Source: SAR324 cluster bacterium (GTDB taxonomy: Bacteria; SAR324; XYD2-FULL-50-16). Taken from it: a stretch of 41,397 bases of DNA. The stretch is from the NCBI GenBank assembly GCA_028282885.1, contig JANQGX010000070.1:1-41397 (forward strand), read 5' to 3'. The position numbers and the translations under genes are program-made. Shown here piece by piece: positions 7,689-16,193 of the stretch; positions within the stretch are counted from its first letter, which is position 1; each line of letters begins with the position of its first letter. The notes beneath the pieces are model-generated. The model was not told where the DNA came from. It did not search any database and worked only from the letters and a program-made list of their open reading frames with translations.

Positions 7689-7727
7689 GCGGAAATGAAA
7701 TTAATTTCGTCCCCAAATCATTTCCGC
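7689..7727. repeat. 10-bp stem hairpin near the right end of the element
   Basis: GCGGAAATGA (7689-7698) pairs perfectly with TCATTTCCGC (7718-7727) across a 19-nt loop, and a gaaattaatttc palindrome overlaps its left arm. No gene lies beside it, so a terminator role is not obvious. A protein-binding site for excision or replication is possible. Confidence 0.4.
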
Positions 7728-7760
7728 CTATCCTAGCAATCTTGAAGGAATACTCTTTGG

Positions 7761-7779
7761 TAGTCCATTTAGTAGTCCA
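7761..7779. promoter_or_regulatory. Right arm-type site matching the int upstream repeat
   Basis: tagtccatttagtagtcca is identical to 606-624 upstream of the integrase and lies 73 bp inside the right att repeat. Matching arm sequences at both ends fit binding by one integrase molecule bridging arm and core. Confidence 0.6.
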
Positions 7780-7852
7780 AATTCGGAATAACAGCGGTTT
7801 CTGACGTGAAAACAAAAGGGAGTAAAATCCTTCGAAGTGCCAATTGGAGGGT

Positions 7853-7897
7853 TGGTAGCGGGGGGGAGACTTGAACTCCCGACCTTACGATTATGAG
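7853..7897. repeat. Right attachment site inside the tRNA gene
   Basis: This 45-bp repeat matches 418-462 exactly and covers the 3' CCA, acceptor strand, T-arm, variable loop and anticodon arm up to the anticodon loop. Integration therefore left an intact tRNA on the right. Confidence 0.92.
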
Positions 7898-7929
7898 TCG
7901 TACGCTCTAGCCAGCTGAGCTACCCCGCC
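7853..7929 (-). tRNA. tRNA with CAT anticodon (elongator Met or lysidine-modified Ile2)
   Basis: The minus strand folds as a full cloverleaf: acceptor GGCGGGG/CCCCGCT, D-arm GCTC..GAGC, anticodon arm TACGA-CTCATAA-TCGTA, T-arm GGGAG-TTCAAGT-CTCCC, discriminator A and an encoded CCA. The CAT anticodon and normal first acceptor pair exclude a typical initiator. Elongator Met and Ile2 (lysidine) share the CTCATAA loop, so these two cannot be told apart here. It is the integration target of the element. Confidence 0.95.
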
Positions 7930-8110
7930 ATCCGTTAAACATTAATATTAAAAATAACCATTGCCTCTGTCAACAGGATTTCGTGTTCCCCGGAATTAAA
8001 TCCTGAAAAAAAAGATCTTCGATTGCTTCAATGAGTGCAGGTTTGATAGTAAGAGTGTGGTTGGATAATTACAGGCTTAAGCGTTATAATTGGATTTTAA
8101 GCCATGAACC

Positions 8111-8929
8111 ATGAATCTATCAGCTTCCCCGGATTACTCACTCACTAGTGATTGTGGAATGAAGAACAGAAACATCATCGTTGTTGCCGATCCTCACCTG
8201 GGTACCAAGCCCGGAGACATTCAACACTTCATCGACTTTTTGACCACTTTACATCCAGTTCAGGCCCGCCTGTTGTTCCTCGGGGATCTGTTTCATATTT
8301 GGGCTGCTCCGGTCAAATACCATACAGACAAAGTTCAAAGCCTGATGAAGGCTCTGTTCGGCTTCAGGGAAAAAGGTGGAGAGATCTATTTGGTTACCGG
8401 TAATCGTGATGTGCTGTTCCCCGGCAAACCTGTAGGTTCAGATGAAATCAATCTCCCTTTCGATCTGATCGCACCTGACTTCCTGGAGTTGACGACCGGC
8501 GGAGGCAAGCTGGTCGCTTACCACGGTGATACAGTCAATTCCAAAGACAAGCGGTATCTGCGTTGGCGAAAACTGATCAGGAATCCCCTGTTTCAATGGA
8601 TTTTCTTGCATCTGATCCCGGCCAGGCGGGTGAAGAAAATCATGTTCACGCTGGAGCGGAAGCTGCAGCAAACCAATCAGGCGTTTCGCAAAGCGTTTCC
8701 CGAAGATGAGTGGCTAAATTTTCTGGAATCGGCAGAACAAAGGCATCACCCCAGACTGGTACTGGCAGGGCATTTTCATCCGCAGGATCTCATCGTCCAA
8801 AAAAACGAACGCCTTACAGGACTTGTCATTCCTGACTGGGGGCCTGAGAAGCACTATCTCGTTATCAAAGATGATCTTTCCTATCAACTTGCCCGATTTG
8901 AAGAGACAAATGATTTGCGGTTGAAGTAA
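8111..8929 (+). CDS. lpxH: UDP-2,3-diacylglucosamine diphosphatase LpxH
   Basis: A calcineurin-like metallophosphoesterase that cleaves UDP-2,3-diacylglucosamine to lipid X in lipid A synthesis, at the inner membrane surface. Counting from the start given here, the metal motifs are D27-P-H29, GDLF at 58-61, GNRD at 97-100, HGD at 138-140 and GHFH at 220-223. The stretch after HGD (RYLRWRKLIRNPLFQW) is the LpxH-type insertion that helps separate it from other phosphoesterases. GDLFHIW differs slightly from the usual GDLF(E/D).W. An internal ATG at 8159 puts the DxH motif at the usual distance from the N-terminus and may be the true start. The gene lies 180 bp beyond the tRNA, so it is the first chromosomal gene past the island. 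Confidence 0.85.
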   Translation: MNLSASPDYSLTSDCGMKNRNIIVVADPHLGTKPGDIQHFIDFLTTLHPVQARLLFLGDLFHIWAAPVKYHTDKVQSLMKALFGFREKGGEIYLVTGNRDVLFPGKPVGSDEINLPFDLIAPDFLELTTGGGKLVAYHGDTVNSKDKRYLRWRKLIRNPLFQWIFLHLIPARRVKKIMFTLERKLQQTNQAFRKAFPEDEWLNFLESAEQRHHPRLVLAGHFHPQDLIVQKNERLTGLVIPDWGPEKHYLVIKDDLSYQLARFEETNDLRLK

Positions 8930-9041
8930 AATAACAGCTTGATTAAAATTATCAAAAGCTAAATAATAGGCAGACAAAATGGAGACATCAATATTTCAAA
9001 AAACAAGTAATTATAACAACAATTTAAATAAAAGCTGGGAC

Positions 9042-9647
9042 ATGAAAAAAGCAATCTTGGCAAACATTATCTTGCTGTTATTCTTTACCTTTAATATCTA
9101 CGCAGATATACCGGGGAAATATGAGGTAATGGTTCCCCAGATCCCACCGGCAAAAAACTCACTGGAAAAGGTTCGACTGATTGAGGTTTTCGCCTTCGAT
9201 TGCATCCATTGCTATCATTTCAACAGGGATATGCTACCGGAGCTTCAGAAGAAGTTTGGGGACAAAATGGTTTTTATTGCCAAACCCATCGGCTGGAGAG
9301 GGCATGATCCGGGCCGGCTGTATTACATCGCAGAAGAAAAGGGTAAAGCCCATGAGGTTGCTTTGAGCATTTTCCATCTCATCTTTGAAGGTGGTTTAAG
9401 AGAGCAGATGTTTCAAAGGGACAAATTACAGTTTGTTGCCCGTAAACACGATCTTTTTGATGAGTTTAAAGCCAATATGGATTCCCCCGGAATCGTCTCC
9501 AAAATGAACGCAGGGATTCAATATGCCAAGGTCAGAAATATCAACAGCACCCCAACCTTGATCATCGAGGATTCCATCAAGCCGGTAAGGCACTATGACA
9601 ATCTTGTTTTAATCATCAATTCACTCTTAAAAGAACCCGTGAACTGA
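9042..9647 (+). CDS. Periplasmic DsbA-like thiol-disulfide oxidoreductase
   Basis: About 201 residues from the ATG at 9042, which places a clean signal peptide at the N-terminus (MKKAILANIILLLFFTFNIYA). An ATG at 8979 would add 21 polar residues before it and is less likely. The thioredoxin-fold motif CIHC is at 54-57 after a VFAFD strand, and the cis-proline is P171 (NSTPTLII). The length and CxHC centre fit DsbA-type oxidases that form disulfides in exported proteins. Candidate clients in this window are the cysteine-pair flagellins and the cysteine-containing lipoproteins. No DsbB partner is seen nearby. Confidence 0.85.
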   Translation: MKKAILANIILLLFFTFNIYADIPGKYEVMVPQIPPAKNSLEKVRLIEVFAFDCIHCYHFNRDMLPELQKKFGDKMVFIAKPIGWRGHDPGRLYYIAEEKGKAHEVALSIFHLIFEGGLREQMFQRDKLQFVARKHDLFDEFKANMDSPGIVSKMNAGIQYAKVRNINSTPTLIIEDSIKPVRHYDNLVLIINSLLKEPVN

Positions 9648-9839
9648 TACCAAAGCCATTTGGATTCCGGTATCATTCCCGGATCCTTAATTTCGAAGTT
9701 GTTCTTCTGATAAGCCGCCCCTTCATCCCAAATATGAAACGGATTTCCGGCAAAGGCGTCGAACCTGCACTTTTGCTGATCATCTTCCAGGACGGAAACA
9801 CCTTCTCACTGCAAAGTTAACCGATAACCACTTCTACCT

Positions 9840-12080
9840 ATGAATATTATTACCACAATTTCCAACAACACCCAGATTTCACCCGAGCAGGTCAATAGTG
9901 TGATTACACTGTTGAATGATGGCAATACCATCCCCTTTATTGCGAGATACAGGAAAGACGTCACCCATAATCTGGACGAGGTGCAGATCAGATCCATTCG
10001 GGATCGCTTTGAATACATCACTGAGTTGGAAGAACGCAAGCAGGTGATTCTGAGTTCCATCGAAGAACAAGGAAAGCTGACTGACGATTTGAAAAAGAAA
10101 ATCCTGGAAACCACCGTAAAGCAGGCACTGGAAGATCTTTACCTTCCCTACAAACCGAAAAAAAGGACCCGTGCGACTATTGCCAGGGAGAAAGGGCTGG
10201 AACCCTTGGCGGAACTAATTAGAAACCAGGAACCTTTCGCAGAATGGTTGGAGGAGTATTTGAAATCAACAGAAGAAGAGATAACGGAAGCAGAAGTGCT
10301 GCAAGGAGCCAGAGACATTATTGCCGAATGGATTGCCGAGGATGCAGATGCTAGGGAAAAGATTAGAAATCTCTGCTGGGGTCAGGGAATGATCAAGACT
10401 GAAGTGGTGAAAGGAAACGAGGGTCAGAAAACGAAATTCGAAATGTACTACGATTTTAGCGAAGCCATCAACAAGATTCCGGCACATCGGTACTTGGCGA
10501 TAAGACGAGGAGAGGAGGAATCGGTTATTCGCATGCGTTTCGAATTTCCGGACGATGCCATTCTGCAGCTAATTCAAAAATATTGGATTTCAAGCCAGGA
10601 AGCTCCAGTGGATGAGCTTGTTCTCGCAATCAACGATAGTTACCAGAGATTGCTTTCACCTTCCATCGAAGTGGAAATTCGTTTGATGTTGAAGACAAAA
10701 TCGGATGACGATTCCATCCTGGTATTCTCGGAAAACCTGAGGAATTTGCTTTTAGCGCCCATGGGTGGGGCAAAAAAGATCATGGGTCTGGATCCGGGTT
10801 ACAAATCGGGTACCAAATGGGCAGTGGTCGATGAGACCGGGAAGTTCCATAAAAAAGGCACCATCTACCCCACACAACCTTTCAACAGAACCCAGGAGGC
10901 TATGGCGGAGCTGAAAATGGTTCTTGCCGAACATCCCTGCGAGTTTATCTGTATCGGTAACGGAACAGCCTCCAGGGAGATCATGCAGTTTACCAGGGAG
11001 TTTCTGAAGGAAGAGAAACTTGATGACATCAAACCGGTAATGGTCAACGAATCAGGAGCCTCGGTTTACTCTGCCTCTGAACTGGCCAGGGAGGAGTTTC
11101 CCAACCTGGATGTCAGTTTCAGGGGTTCTATTTCCATAGCGCGCCGTTTTCAGGATCCCTTGGCAGAACTGGTTAAGATCGACCCGAAGTCAATCGGGGT
11201 GGGCCAGTATCAGCACGATGTCAATCAGAAGAAGTTGAAAAAGTCATTGGACGAAGTGGTGGAATCCTGTGTGAATTACGTAGGTGTGAACCTTAACACA
11301 GCCTCAGCCTCATTGCTCTCCTATGTATCCGGTCTGAATCAGTCACTTGCAAAGAACATCGTTGATCATCGTAATGAAAACGGCCCTTTCAAGGAGCGTA
11401 AGGAAATCCTGAAAGTGAAACGATTTGGTCCCAAGAGCTTTCAGCAGGCAGCAGGTTTTTTAAGAATCACAGGCGGTACAAATCCTCTTGACCAATCGGC
11501 CGTACATCCGGAAAATTATCCTGCAGTTCTCAAGATGGCTGATGATGCGGCAATACCTGTTACTGAAATGATCGGCAACGATACGGTCCTGAACAGCATC
11601 CGGCTGGATCGATATCAGTCCGAAAACACCGGTATGATCACCCTTAAGGATATTGTCCAGGAGCTGAAAAAACCGGGACGGGATCCAAGAACCCATTTTG
11701 TCGGAGCCAAACTGGAGGACGATGTGACCACCATTGAAGACCTCCTGGTGGGAATGAAACTGGAAGGAACCGTTACCAACCTGACCAAATTCGGCGCATT
11801 TGTGGACATCGGAGTACACCAGGATGGCCTGATCCATCTTTCGGAAATGTCTGACCGATATATCAGGGAACCTTCGGAAGTCTGCAATGTCGGCGACGTG
11901 GTCAGCGTACGGATCATCAGCATCGACAAACCCAGGAAGCGAATCGGATTGTCCATGAAATCAGGCGAGAAATCGGGAAAAAGTGCAAAGGGAAAACCCG
12001 GTAAGAAAAATAAAAGCCCTCTAACAGGGCAAATGGACGTAGACTTGAACAAACTGGCAGAAAAATTCAAGGGGCTGTAA
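9840..12080 (+). CDS. tex: Tex-family RNA-binding transcription accessory protein
   Basis: 746 residues, in the range of Tex proteins. The N-terminal helical domain (residues 1-300) has the conserved NTIPFIARYRKD and LYLPYKPKKRTRATIA segments. A YqgF-like RNase H fold follows from about 313 (KIMGLDPGYKSG). Two helix-hairpin-helix motifs lie near 480-545, and a C-terminal S1 RNA-binding domain at about 636-708 (GTVTNLTKFGAFVDIGVHQDGLIHLSEMSD). Tex binds nucleic acid and influences transcription and stress tolerance; its exact job is not settled. The tail after S1 is lysine-rich. It is a single gene, with tetR starting 62 bp downstream. Confidence 0.96.
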   Translation: MNIITTISNNTQISPEQVNSVITLLNDGNTIPFIARYRKDVTHNLDEVQIRSIRDRFEYITELEERKQVILSSIEEQGKLTDDLKKKILETTVKQALEDLYLPYKPKKRTRATIAREKGLEPLAELIRNQEPFAEWLEEYLKSTEEEITEAEVLQGARDIIAEWIAEDADAREKIRNLCWGQGMIKTEVVKGNEGQKTKFEMYYDFSEAINKIPAHRYLAIRRGEEESVIRMRFEFPDDAILQLIQKYWISSQEAPVDELVLAINDSYQRLLSPSIEVEIRLMLKTKSDDDSILVFSENLRNLLLAPMGGAKKIMGLDPGYKSGTKWAVVDETGKFHKKGTIYPTQPFNRTQEAMAELKMVLAEHPCEFICIGNGTASREIMQFTREFLKEEKLDDIKPVMVNESGASVYSASELAREEFPNLDVSFRGSISIARRFQDPLAELVKIDPKSIGVGQYQHDVNQKKLKKSLDEVVESCVNYVGVNLNTASASLLSYVSGLNQSLAKNIVDHRNENGPFKERKEILKVKRFGPKSFQQAAGFLRITGGTNPLDQSAVHPENYPAVLKMADDAAIPVTEMIGNDTVLNSIRLDRYQSENTGMITLKDIVQELKKPGRDPRTHFVGAKLEDDVTTIEDLLVGMKLEGTVTNLTKFGAFVDIGVHQDGLIHLSEMSDRYIREPSEVCNVGDVVSVRIISIDKPRKRIGLSMKSGEKSGKSAKGKPGKKNKSPLTGQMDVDLNKLAEKFKGL

Positions 12081-12142
12081 AACCCTATTCCAATATCACC
12101 AATACGACTGTCTGAAAGACAACCTCTCAATTACGAATCAAG

Positions 12143-12709
12143 ATGAAACGAAAGAAAATACTGGAAGCGGCTGCTTATATATTTTCCAAAAAAGGATTTC
12201 ACCAGGCAAGGATGGATGAGATAGCGGCACTGGCCGAAGTAGCAAAAGGAACGCTGTATTATAACTTTTCCAGTAAATCCATGCTTTTTTCTGCCACCGT
12301 GACCGAAGGGCTGGAAAGTATCATCGAACAGATCACCGAAAACCTGGATTCAGACCGTCCGTTTAAGGAACATTTTCGCACCTTGATTGAAAACATCATC
12401 GCTCTCTATCTGAAGAATAACAGACTGGCCAAGATCCTGCTGAACGAACTTTCGGCCGGAATCGACAGCAAGGTTCTGGCAGAGATCGAATCGGTGCAGA
12501 ATCGGTTTATCAGCTTTATTGCAGAGCTTCTGGATAAGGGGCAGGAAAGCGGGGTTTTGAAAACCATGGACGTCAGGACTGCATCCATTGCTGTGGTCGG
12601 CCAGGTTGACAGCCTGTGTAAATACCATCTGCGAAACCCCGGAAAAATCAGCAAAGACCAGATTGCCGAGACTCTGTACAACATTCTCTCAACCGGATTA
12701 CTTAAATAG
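12143..12709 (+). CDS. TetR/AcrR-family transcriptional regulator
   Basis: 188 residues, a normal TetR size. The N-terminal DNA-binding domain is clear (ILEAAAYIFSKKGFHQARMD, then AEVAKGTLYYNFSSKSMLF). The rest is the helical ligand and dimer domain, with a TetR_C-like character. The ligand cannot be predicted. It lies 62 bp after tex and is followed by a terminator, so it may be read with tex. The next gene, a nucleotide cyclase, is 437 bp away and could be a target, but this is a guess. Confidence 0.9.
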   Translation: MKRKKILEAAAYIFSKKGFHQARMDEIAALAEVAKGTLYYNFSSKSMLFSATVTEGLESIIEQITENLDSDRPFKEHFRTLIENIIALYLKNNRLAKILLNELSAGIDSKVLAEIESVQNRFISFIAELLDKGQESGVLKTMDVRTASIAVVGQVDSLCKYHLRNPGKISKDQIAETLYNILSTGLLK

Positions 12710-12715
12710 TCTCAT

Positions 12716-12740
12716 AACCTTATACAAAAGGTTCATTTTT
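12716..12740 (+). terminator. Rho-independent terminator after the TetR gene
   Basis: A 6-bp stem AACCTT/AAGGTT with loop atacaa lies 7 bp after the stop and is followed by cattttt. It ends the tex-tetR unit. Confidence 0.65.
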
Positions 12741-13146
12741 ATACTCCCGTTATCCTACCTGTTTTTATACTCTCACGGCATTTCCTGACTACCGGTATCA
12801 TTCAAAAAACCATGGGTAGTCTTCGCGGTTAATTGTGTACCACACATTCAGATCCTGATTTTGCACCCTCCGTATTACGCTTTAAGCCAGAAAAATCCGT
12901 TCCGAAGAAGTGAAGTTACTACTCAGATTTTTGTTTACTTTTTGGATAAAACTGGATAAGAGATCTGGTGAGGCAGCAATAAATTCAACAGGTTTGCTCA
13001 AACGGACGGACTTCCGGAAAGATGATCAATTCTGATCCCGGCCAATCGGTTTTCTTGACCAGACCATTTTCCAGCCAGACACACCGCTCCCGGATTCAGG
13101 TCGGTCAGGCAATAAAAACTGCGATGATCCAAACATAAACAGCCAA
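12741..13146. other. Gene-free leader upstream of the nucleotide cyclase operon
   Basis: No gene is seen. The 11-mer tttttatactc occurs at about 12736-12746 and again near 12764-12774, possibly a duplicated regulatory site. The promoter for the cyclase operon should be here, but no consensus element stands out. Confidence 0.35.
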
Positions 13147-14886
13147 ATGACAGACGCCAATATTACTGATGTAGATGCCACCAATACCAAGGTTTCGCAG
13201 ACGGAATCCGTGAAGCCTGTGAAAAAGGCGAGAGTGGTTCCGGTCACCTTCAAGATCGTCATCTCATTTGCCCTTTTCATTCTCATCTCGAATTTTGTGA
13301 CCAATTACATCAACCTGATTTTCAATCGGGCCGAGCTGTTCAACCTGATGAACCAACTGCTCATCAAGGACCTGAAGGTGATGTATTCCTACTGCAACAA
13401 CCAATGGGACATCTTTCAATTTGATAAAAATTTTGAAGATTCCATCAAGGGAATTGAGGAGAAGGGGAAACACGAACTCAAGAACGAAAAAGCTGTCATC
13501 CTGGGTATCAAGCCGGATGGCGAGATCCTTTTCCAGGCTTCACGGATCCAGCGATACAAAACTTTCAATGATGCAGCCACCCTTGGGCAAATGGTAGTTA
13601 ACCTGAAAAACGAGACCGATGAAGGACATATCCATTTCCAGTTCAACAATGAAGAATACTTCGGCATCTACAAATACAATACCAAGTGGGAGGCCTTCAT
13701 CCTGAGGGCGGAAGAGCTTAACGAATTCTATAAGGAATCCCGCACCATTTTCCGCAACATCTCTATAATGATTGTGGTCATCACCATCCTGATGGCCACC
13801 ATCGGGGTGCTGCTGTTAAGGTTCCTGCTACGCTTCATCCGAGTCTTTACCAGCAAGATTCGGGAAATGATCGAATCCCAGGAACTCGCCATCATGGACC
13901 TGAGTAAAGCCAGTAATGACGATATCACCTACCTGGGAGCAGCATTCAACTCTCTCTCCAGTATGGTGAACAACCTGATGTATATCTTCCGCAAGTTCAC
14001 CAACCAGGACATTGTGTTGAAGGCGTACCAGGAGCGGACCGTCAAACTGGAAGGTACCAAGCGGGAGCTAACAATACTCTTCTCCGATATCAAGAGTTTC
14101 ACTTTCATTACGGAAACCCTGGGAACCGATATCATCAACCTCCTCAATATGTACTACGACACGGCCATTCGTGAAATTGTCAAGTTTCAGGGGATCATCG
14201 GTTCCATCATCGGAGACGCCATCCTGGCGGTTTACGGCGTTTTTGAAGACGCGCAGCTAAACAAATCCTATCAGGCAATACTGACCTCGTATCGACTCCA
14301 GGAGGTCACTGCCTCACTGCGCGAGCACATGAAAAGAATAAAGGCTAATATAGAAGAGAAGGAAGGTGTGCTGACTCCTGAACAGATGAAAATGTTCAAA
14401 GCGGTACTTCTGGAGATCGGTGTCGGAATAGACGGGGGCCAAGTCTTTTATGGCACGCTCGGATCTTACGTCAGGATGACCAATACCGTTATCGGTGACA
14501 ATGTTAACGCCGCTTCAAGACTGGAAGGGCTTACCCGGATCTACAAAACGCCTGTCATCTGCTCCGAGTTTGTAAAAGAAGATATTGAGAACAATGTCGA
14601 CAATCACGGAATTCAGTTTGTAGAGATCGACACCGTCATGGTCAAAGGGAAAACGGAAGGAAAAAAGGTGTATTGGCCTATTCTGGGATCGGATTACGAC
14701 GCTTACATGAAACAGCAGGTTGAAGCCTATTCCGAAGGTTTGAAATTATATTACGAAGGAGATTGGAAGCAGGCTGCCGAATATTTCCAAAAATGTGAAC
14801 TGCCACTGGCTGAAGTCTTTAAAATCAGAACACAAGAGCAATGCCCAAATAACTGGAACGGAATATGGGAAATGACATCGAAATAA
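13147..14886 (+). CDS. Membrane-bound class III adenylate/guanylate cyclase-like protein
   Basis: 579 residues. Two membrane helices (about 34-56 and 204-226) flank a ~145-residue periplasmic sensor region. A HAMP-like linker follows (about 227-285), then a class III cyclase domain (about 300-480). Metal-binding aspartates D314 (LFSDIKSF) and D357 (IIGDAIL) and the transition-state N454 and R458 (NVNAASRL) are present, so catalysis is plausible. The residue usually Lys in the K-x-x-G-D substrate pocket is Ser353, and the usual (D/E)YT before IGD is TNT, so the base specificity is open. A TPR-like C-terminal segment (about 530-560) may bind partners. It heads a three-gene operon and overlaps the next gene by 22 bp. 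Confidence 0.85.
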   Translation: MTDANITDVDATNTKVSQTESVKPVKKARVVPVTFKIVISFALFILISNFVTNYINLIFNRAELFNLMNQLLIKDLKVMYSYCNNQWDIFQFDKNFEDSIKGIEEKGKHELKNEKAVILGIKPDGEILFQASRIQRYKTFNDAATLGQMVVNLKNETDEGHIHFQFNNEEYFGIYKYNTKWEAFILRAEELNEFYKESRTIFRNISIMIVVITILMATIGVLLLRFLLRFIRVFTSKIREMIESQELAIMDLSKASNDDITYLGAAFNSLSSMVNNLMYIFRKFTNQDIVLKAYQERTVKLEGTKRELTILFSDIKSFTFITETLGTDIINLLNMYYDTAIREIVKFQGIIGSIIGDAILAVYGVFEDAQLNKSYQAILTSYRLQEVTASLREHMKRIKANIEEKEGVLTPEQMKMFKAVLLEIGVGIDGGQVFYGTLGSYVRMTNTVIGDNVNAASRLEGLTRIYKTPVICSEFVKEDIENNVDNHGIQFVEIDTVMVKGKTEGKKVYWPILGSDYDAYMKQQVEAYSEGLKLYYEGDWKQAAEYFQKCELPLAEVFKIRTQEQCPNNWNGIWEMTSK

Positions 14887-16187
14887 AAGATCTTGATATC
14901 CAAAGCACGTCGTTTCTGCCCAGGGAGATCACGGATATTGACGGGACAACCGATATCTACTCCCTTGAGGATGAATTTGCCAAGACGAAAAAGAACAGGA
15001 ACCTTGCCCTTTACCTCTCCATCGGACTGTTCTTCGCCATTGTGATAGGAAGTGCCGTCGCCTTTTCCATGTATATTCAGGAAAAGAACAAGGACGTTGA
15101 GATCAATATCAGCGAGTTTGAAGATCTGAGGCTGAAGGAGGTTATCGATTCGGCGAGAAGCCATGAAAACAATCTCGACCTGCTGCTGATCAAGCTGGAG
15201 ATATTAAAAATTGATGAACAGAAGGCCATTCTTAAGGTGAAACAGAAATATTACAAAAACGAACTGAATCTGCTGGCCAAAGAGCTGTCGGCAAAAGCAA
15301 CAGACAAAGGGCTGAACCAGATCCGAACGGCTGAAAAAAGGGAGGTTGCTGCAGTCGCCAGATCCTACAAGGCCCAGGTAGATGAAAAGACAAAGGAGAT
15401 TGAAAACATCAAAAAGGAGCTGGCCGAGAAAAAAGCAAATGAGGAGAAGGCCGGTAAAAAAGATACGATCAGCAATGTAGATCGATTGAATGCACTTAAA
15501 ATGGAAGAGTTAAAAAAGAGTAACGACTCAGGAGTGGTCTCCCTCCGGGAATATTATGAAAACTACACCCGCTACCTGACTGCCTTGTATAACCCGACCT
15601 TCAATTCCGGTCGCATCAAATCGATCATCGATACCAGGAAAAATGAGAAACGGGAAAAGCCGGTTGTAGGATTTCATCCCATTTACCAGCAGGAAGGAAT
15701 TATTAACAGGGGTGAATACCAGTCTATAAAAAAGAAATCAGTCGACAATCAGCTCCTGTTGGAGAGAATGCAGCGGATTCCCTATCGAAATACGGTCTCA
15801 CCAGCATTGGTAACCGTATCGTCCATTTCCAGCTCCATTGAAAACGACTATGATGCCATGCTGCGGAGGTTTGCCTCTGTCCTCAAATACAAAAACAGCA
15901 TCATCAACAATTACCAAAATGCCGTGGACCATCATCTGTCCGGCAAAGCTGAAAACGGTTATATCGTCAATGCGGATGACAAGAAAAACCTGCATATTCA
16001 ATTAAACGAGATCTACCAGGCTCCAATCAAAGCAACAGCCATCGTCTTTCGTGCGGACGATGAGTACATCGGTAAAATTGAAATTACCCGCCTCGATAAG
16101 GACAACATCCTGCGTGCCCGGGTAGTCGGATTGGCAGACAAAAAAACCATTCAGCCATTTGATAAAATCCTGCTTGAAATCAATTAG
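14865..16187 (+). CDS. Single-pass membrane coiled-coil protein of unknown function, cyclase operon
   Basis: 440 residues and no recognised family. A cytoplasmic N-terminus of ~46 residues precedes one transmembrane helix (about 47-69). A long charged helical region rich in Lys/Glu (about 75-230, coiled coil) follows, then a C-terminal domain ending in a beta-rich segment (about 385-440) reminiscent of small SH3/OB-like modules. With the N-terminus inside, the large part would be periplasmic. The start lies inside the cyclase gene, and the next gene follows after 6 bp, so all three proteins probably act together at the envelope. A role linking sensing to the cyclase is inferred from order only. 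Confidence 0.7.
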   Translation: MGNDIEIKDLDIQSTSFLPREITDIDGTTDIYSLEDEFAKTKKNRNLALYLSIGLFFAIVIGSAVAFSMYIQEKNKDVEINISEFEDLRLKEVIDSARSHENNLDLLLIKLEILKIDEQKAILKVKQKYYKNELNLLAKELSAKATDKGLNQIRTAEKREVAAVARSYKAQVDEKTKEIENIKKELAEKKANEEKAGKKDTISNVDRLNALKMEELKKSNDSGVVSLREYYENYTRYLTALYNPTFNSGRIKSIIDTRKNEKREKPVVGFHPIYQQEGIINRGEYQSIKKKSVDNQLLLERMQRIPYRNTVSPALVTVSSISSSIENDYDAMLRRFASVLKYKNSIINNYQNAVDHHLSGKAENGYIVNADDKKNLHIQLNEIYQAPIKATAIVFRADDEYIGKIEITRLDKDNILRARVVGLADKKTIQPFDKILLEIN

Positions 16188-16193
16188 GGTATA

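Larger units (their letters stand above)
418..7897. mobile_element. 7.4-kb integrative element in a tRNA gene with CAT anticodon
   Basis: The boundaries are the 45-bp direct repeats at 418-462 and 7853-7897. The contents are an integrase, a DUF2285-like protein, an AlpA-type regulator, a CHC2 zinc-finger protein, a replication-initiator-like winged-helix protein, an XRE regulator, two lipoproteins, a nuclease remnant and a small acidic protein. A shared 19-bp sequence lies at 606-624 and 7761-7779, just inside each end. Intergenic DNA is AT-rich and coding density falls in the right half. The gene set is that of a small mobilisable element or phage-satellite-like island. No relaxase, capsid, portal or terminase gene is recognisable, so the transfer route is unknown. 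Confidence 0.88.

Noticed and set aside
7618..7815. 65-residue minus-strand frame near the right end
   Set aside because: It merely translates the tagtagtcca arm repeats (WTTKWTTK) and the hairpin DNA.
9648..9839. GATACC...GGTATC hairpin between the DsbA-like gene and tex
   Set aside because: The stem is short with a long loop and no T-run follows; too weak to call a terminator.
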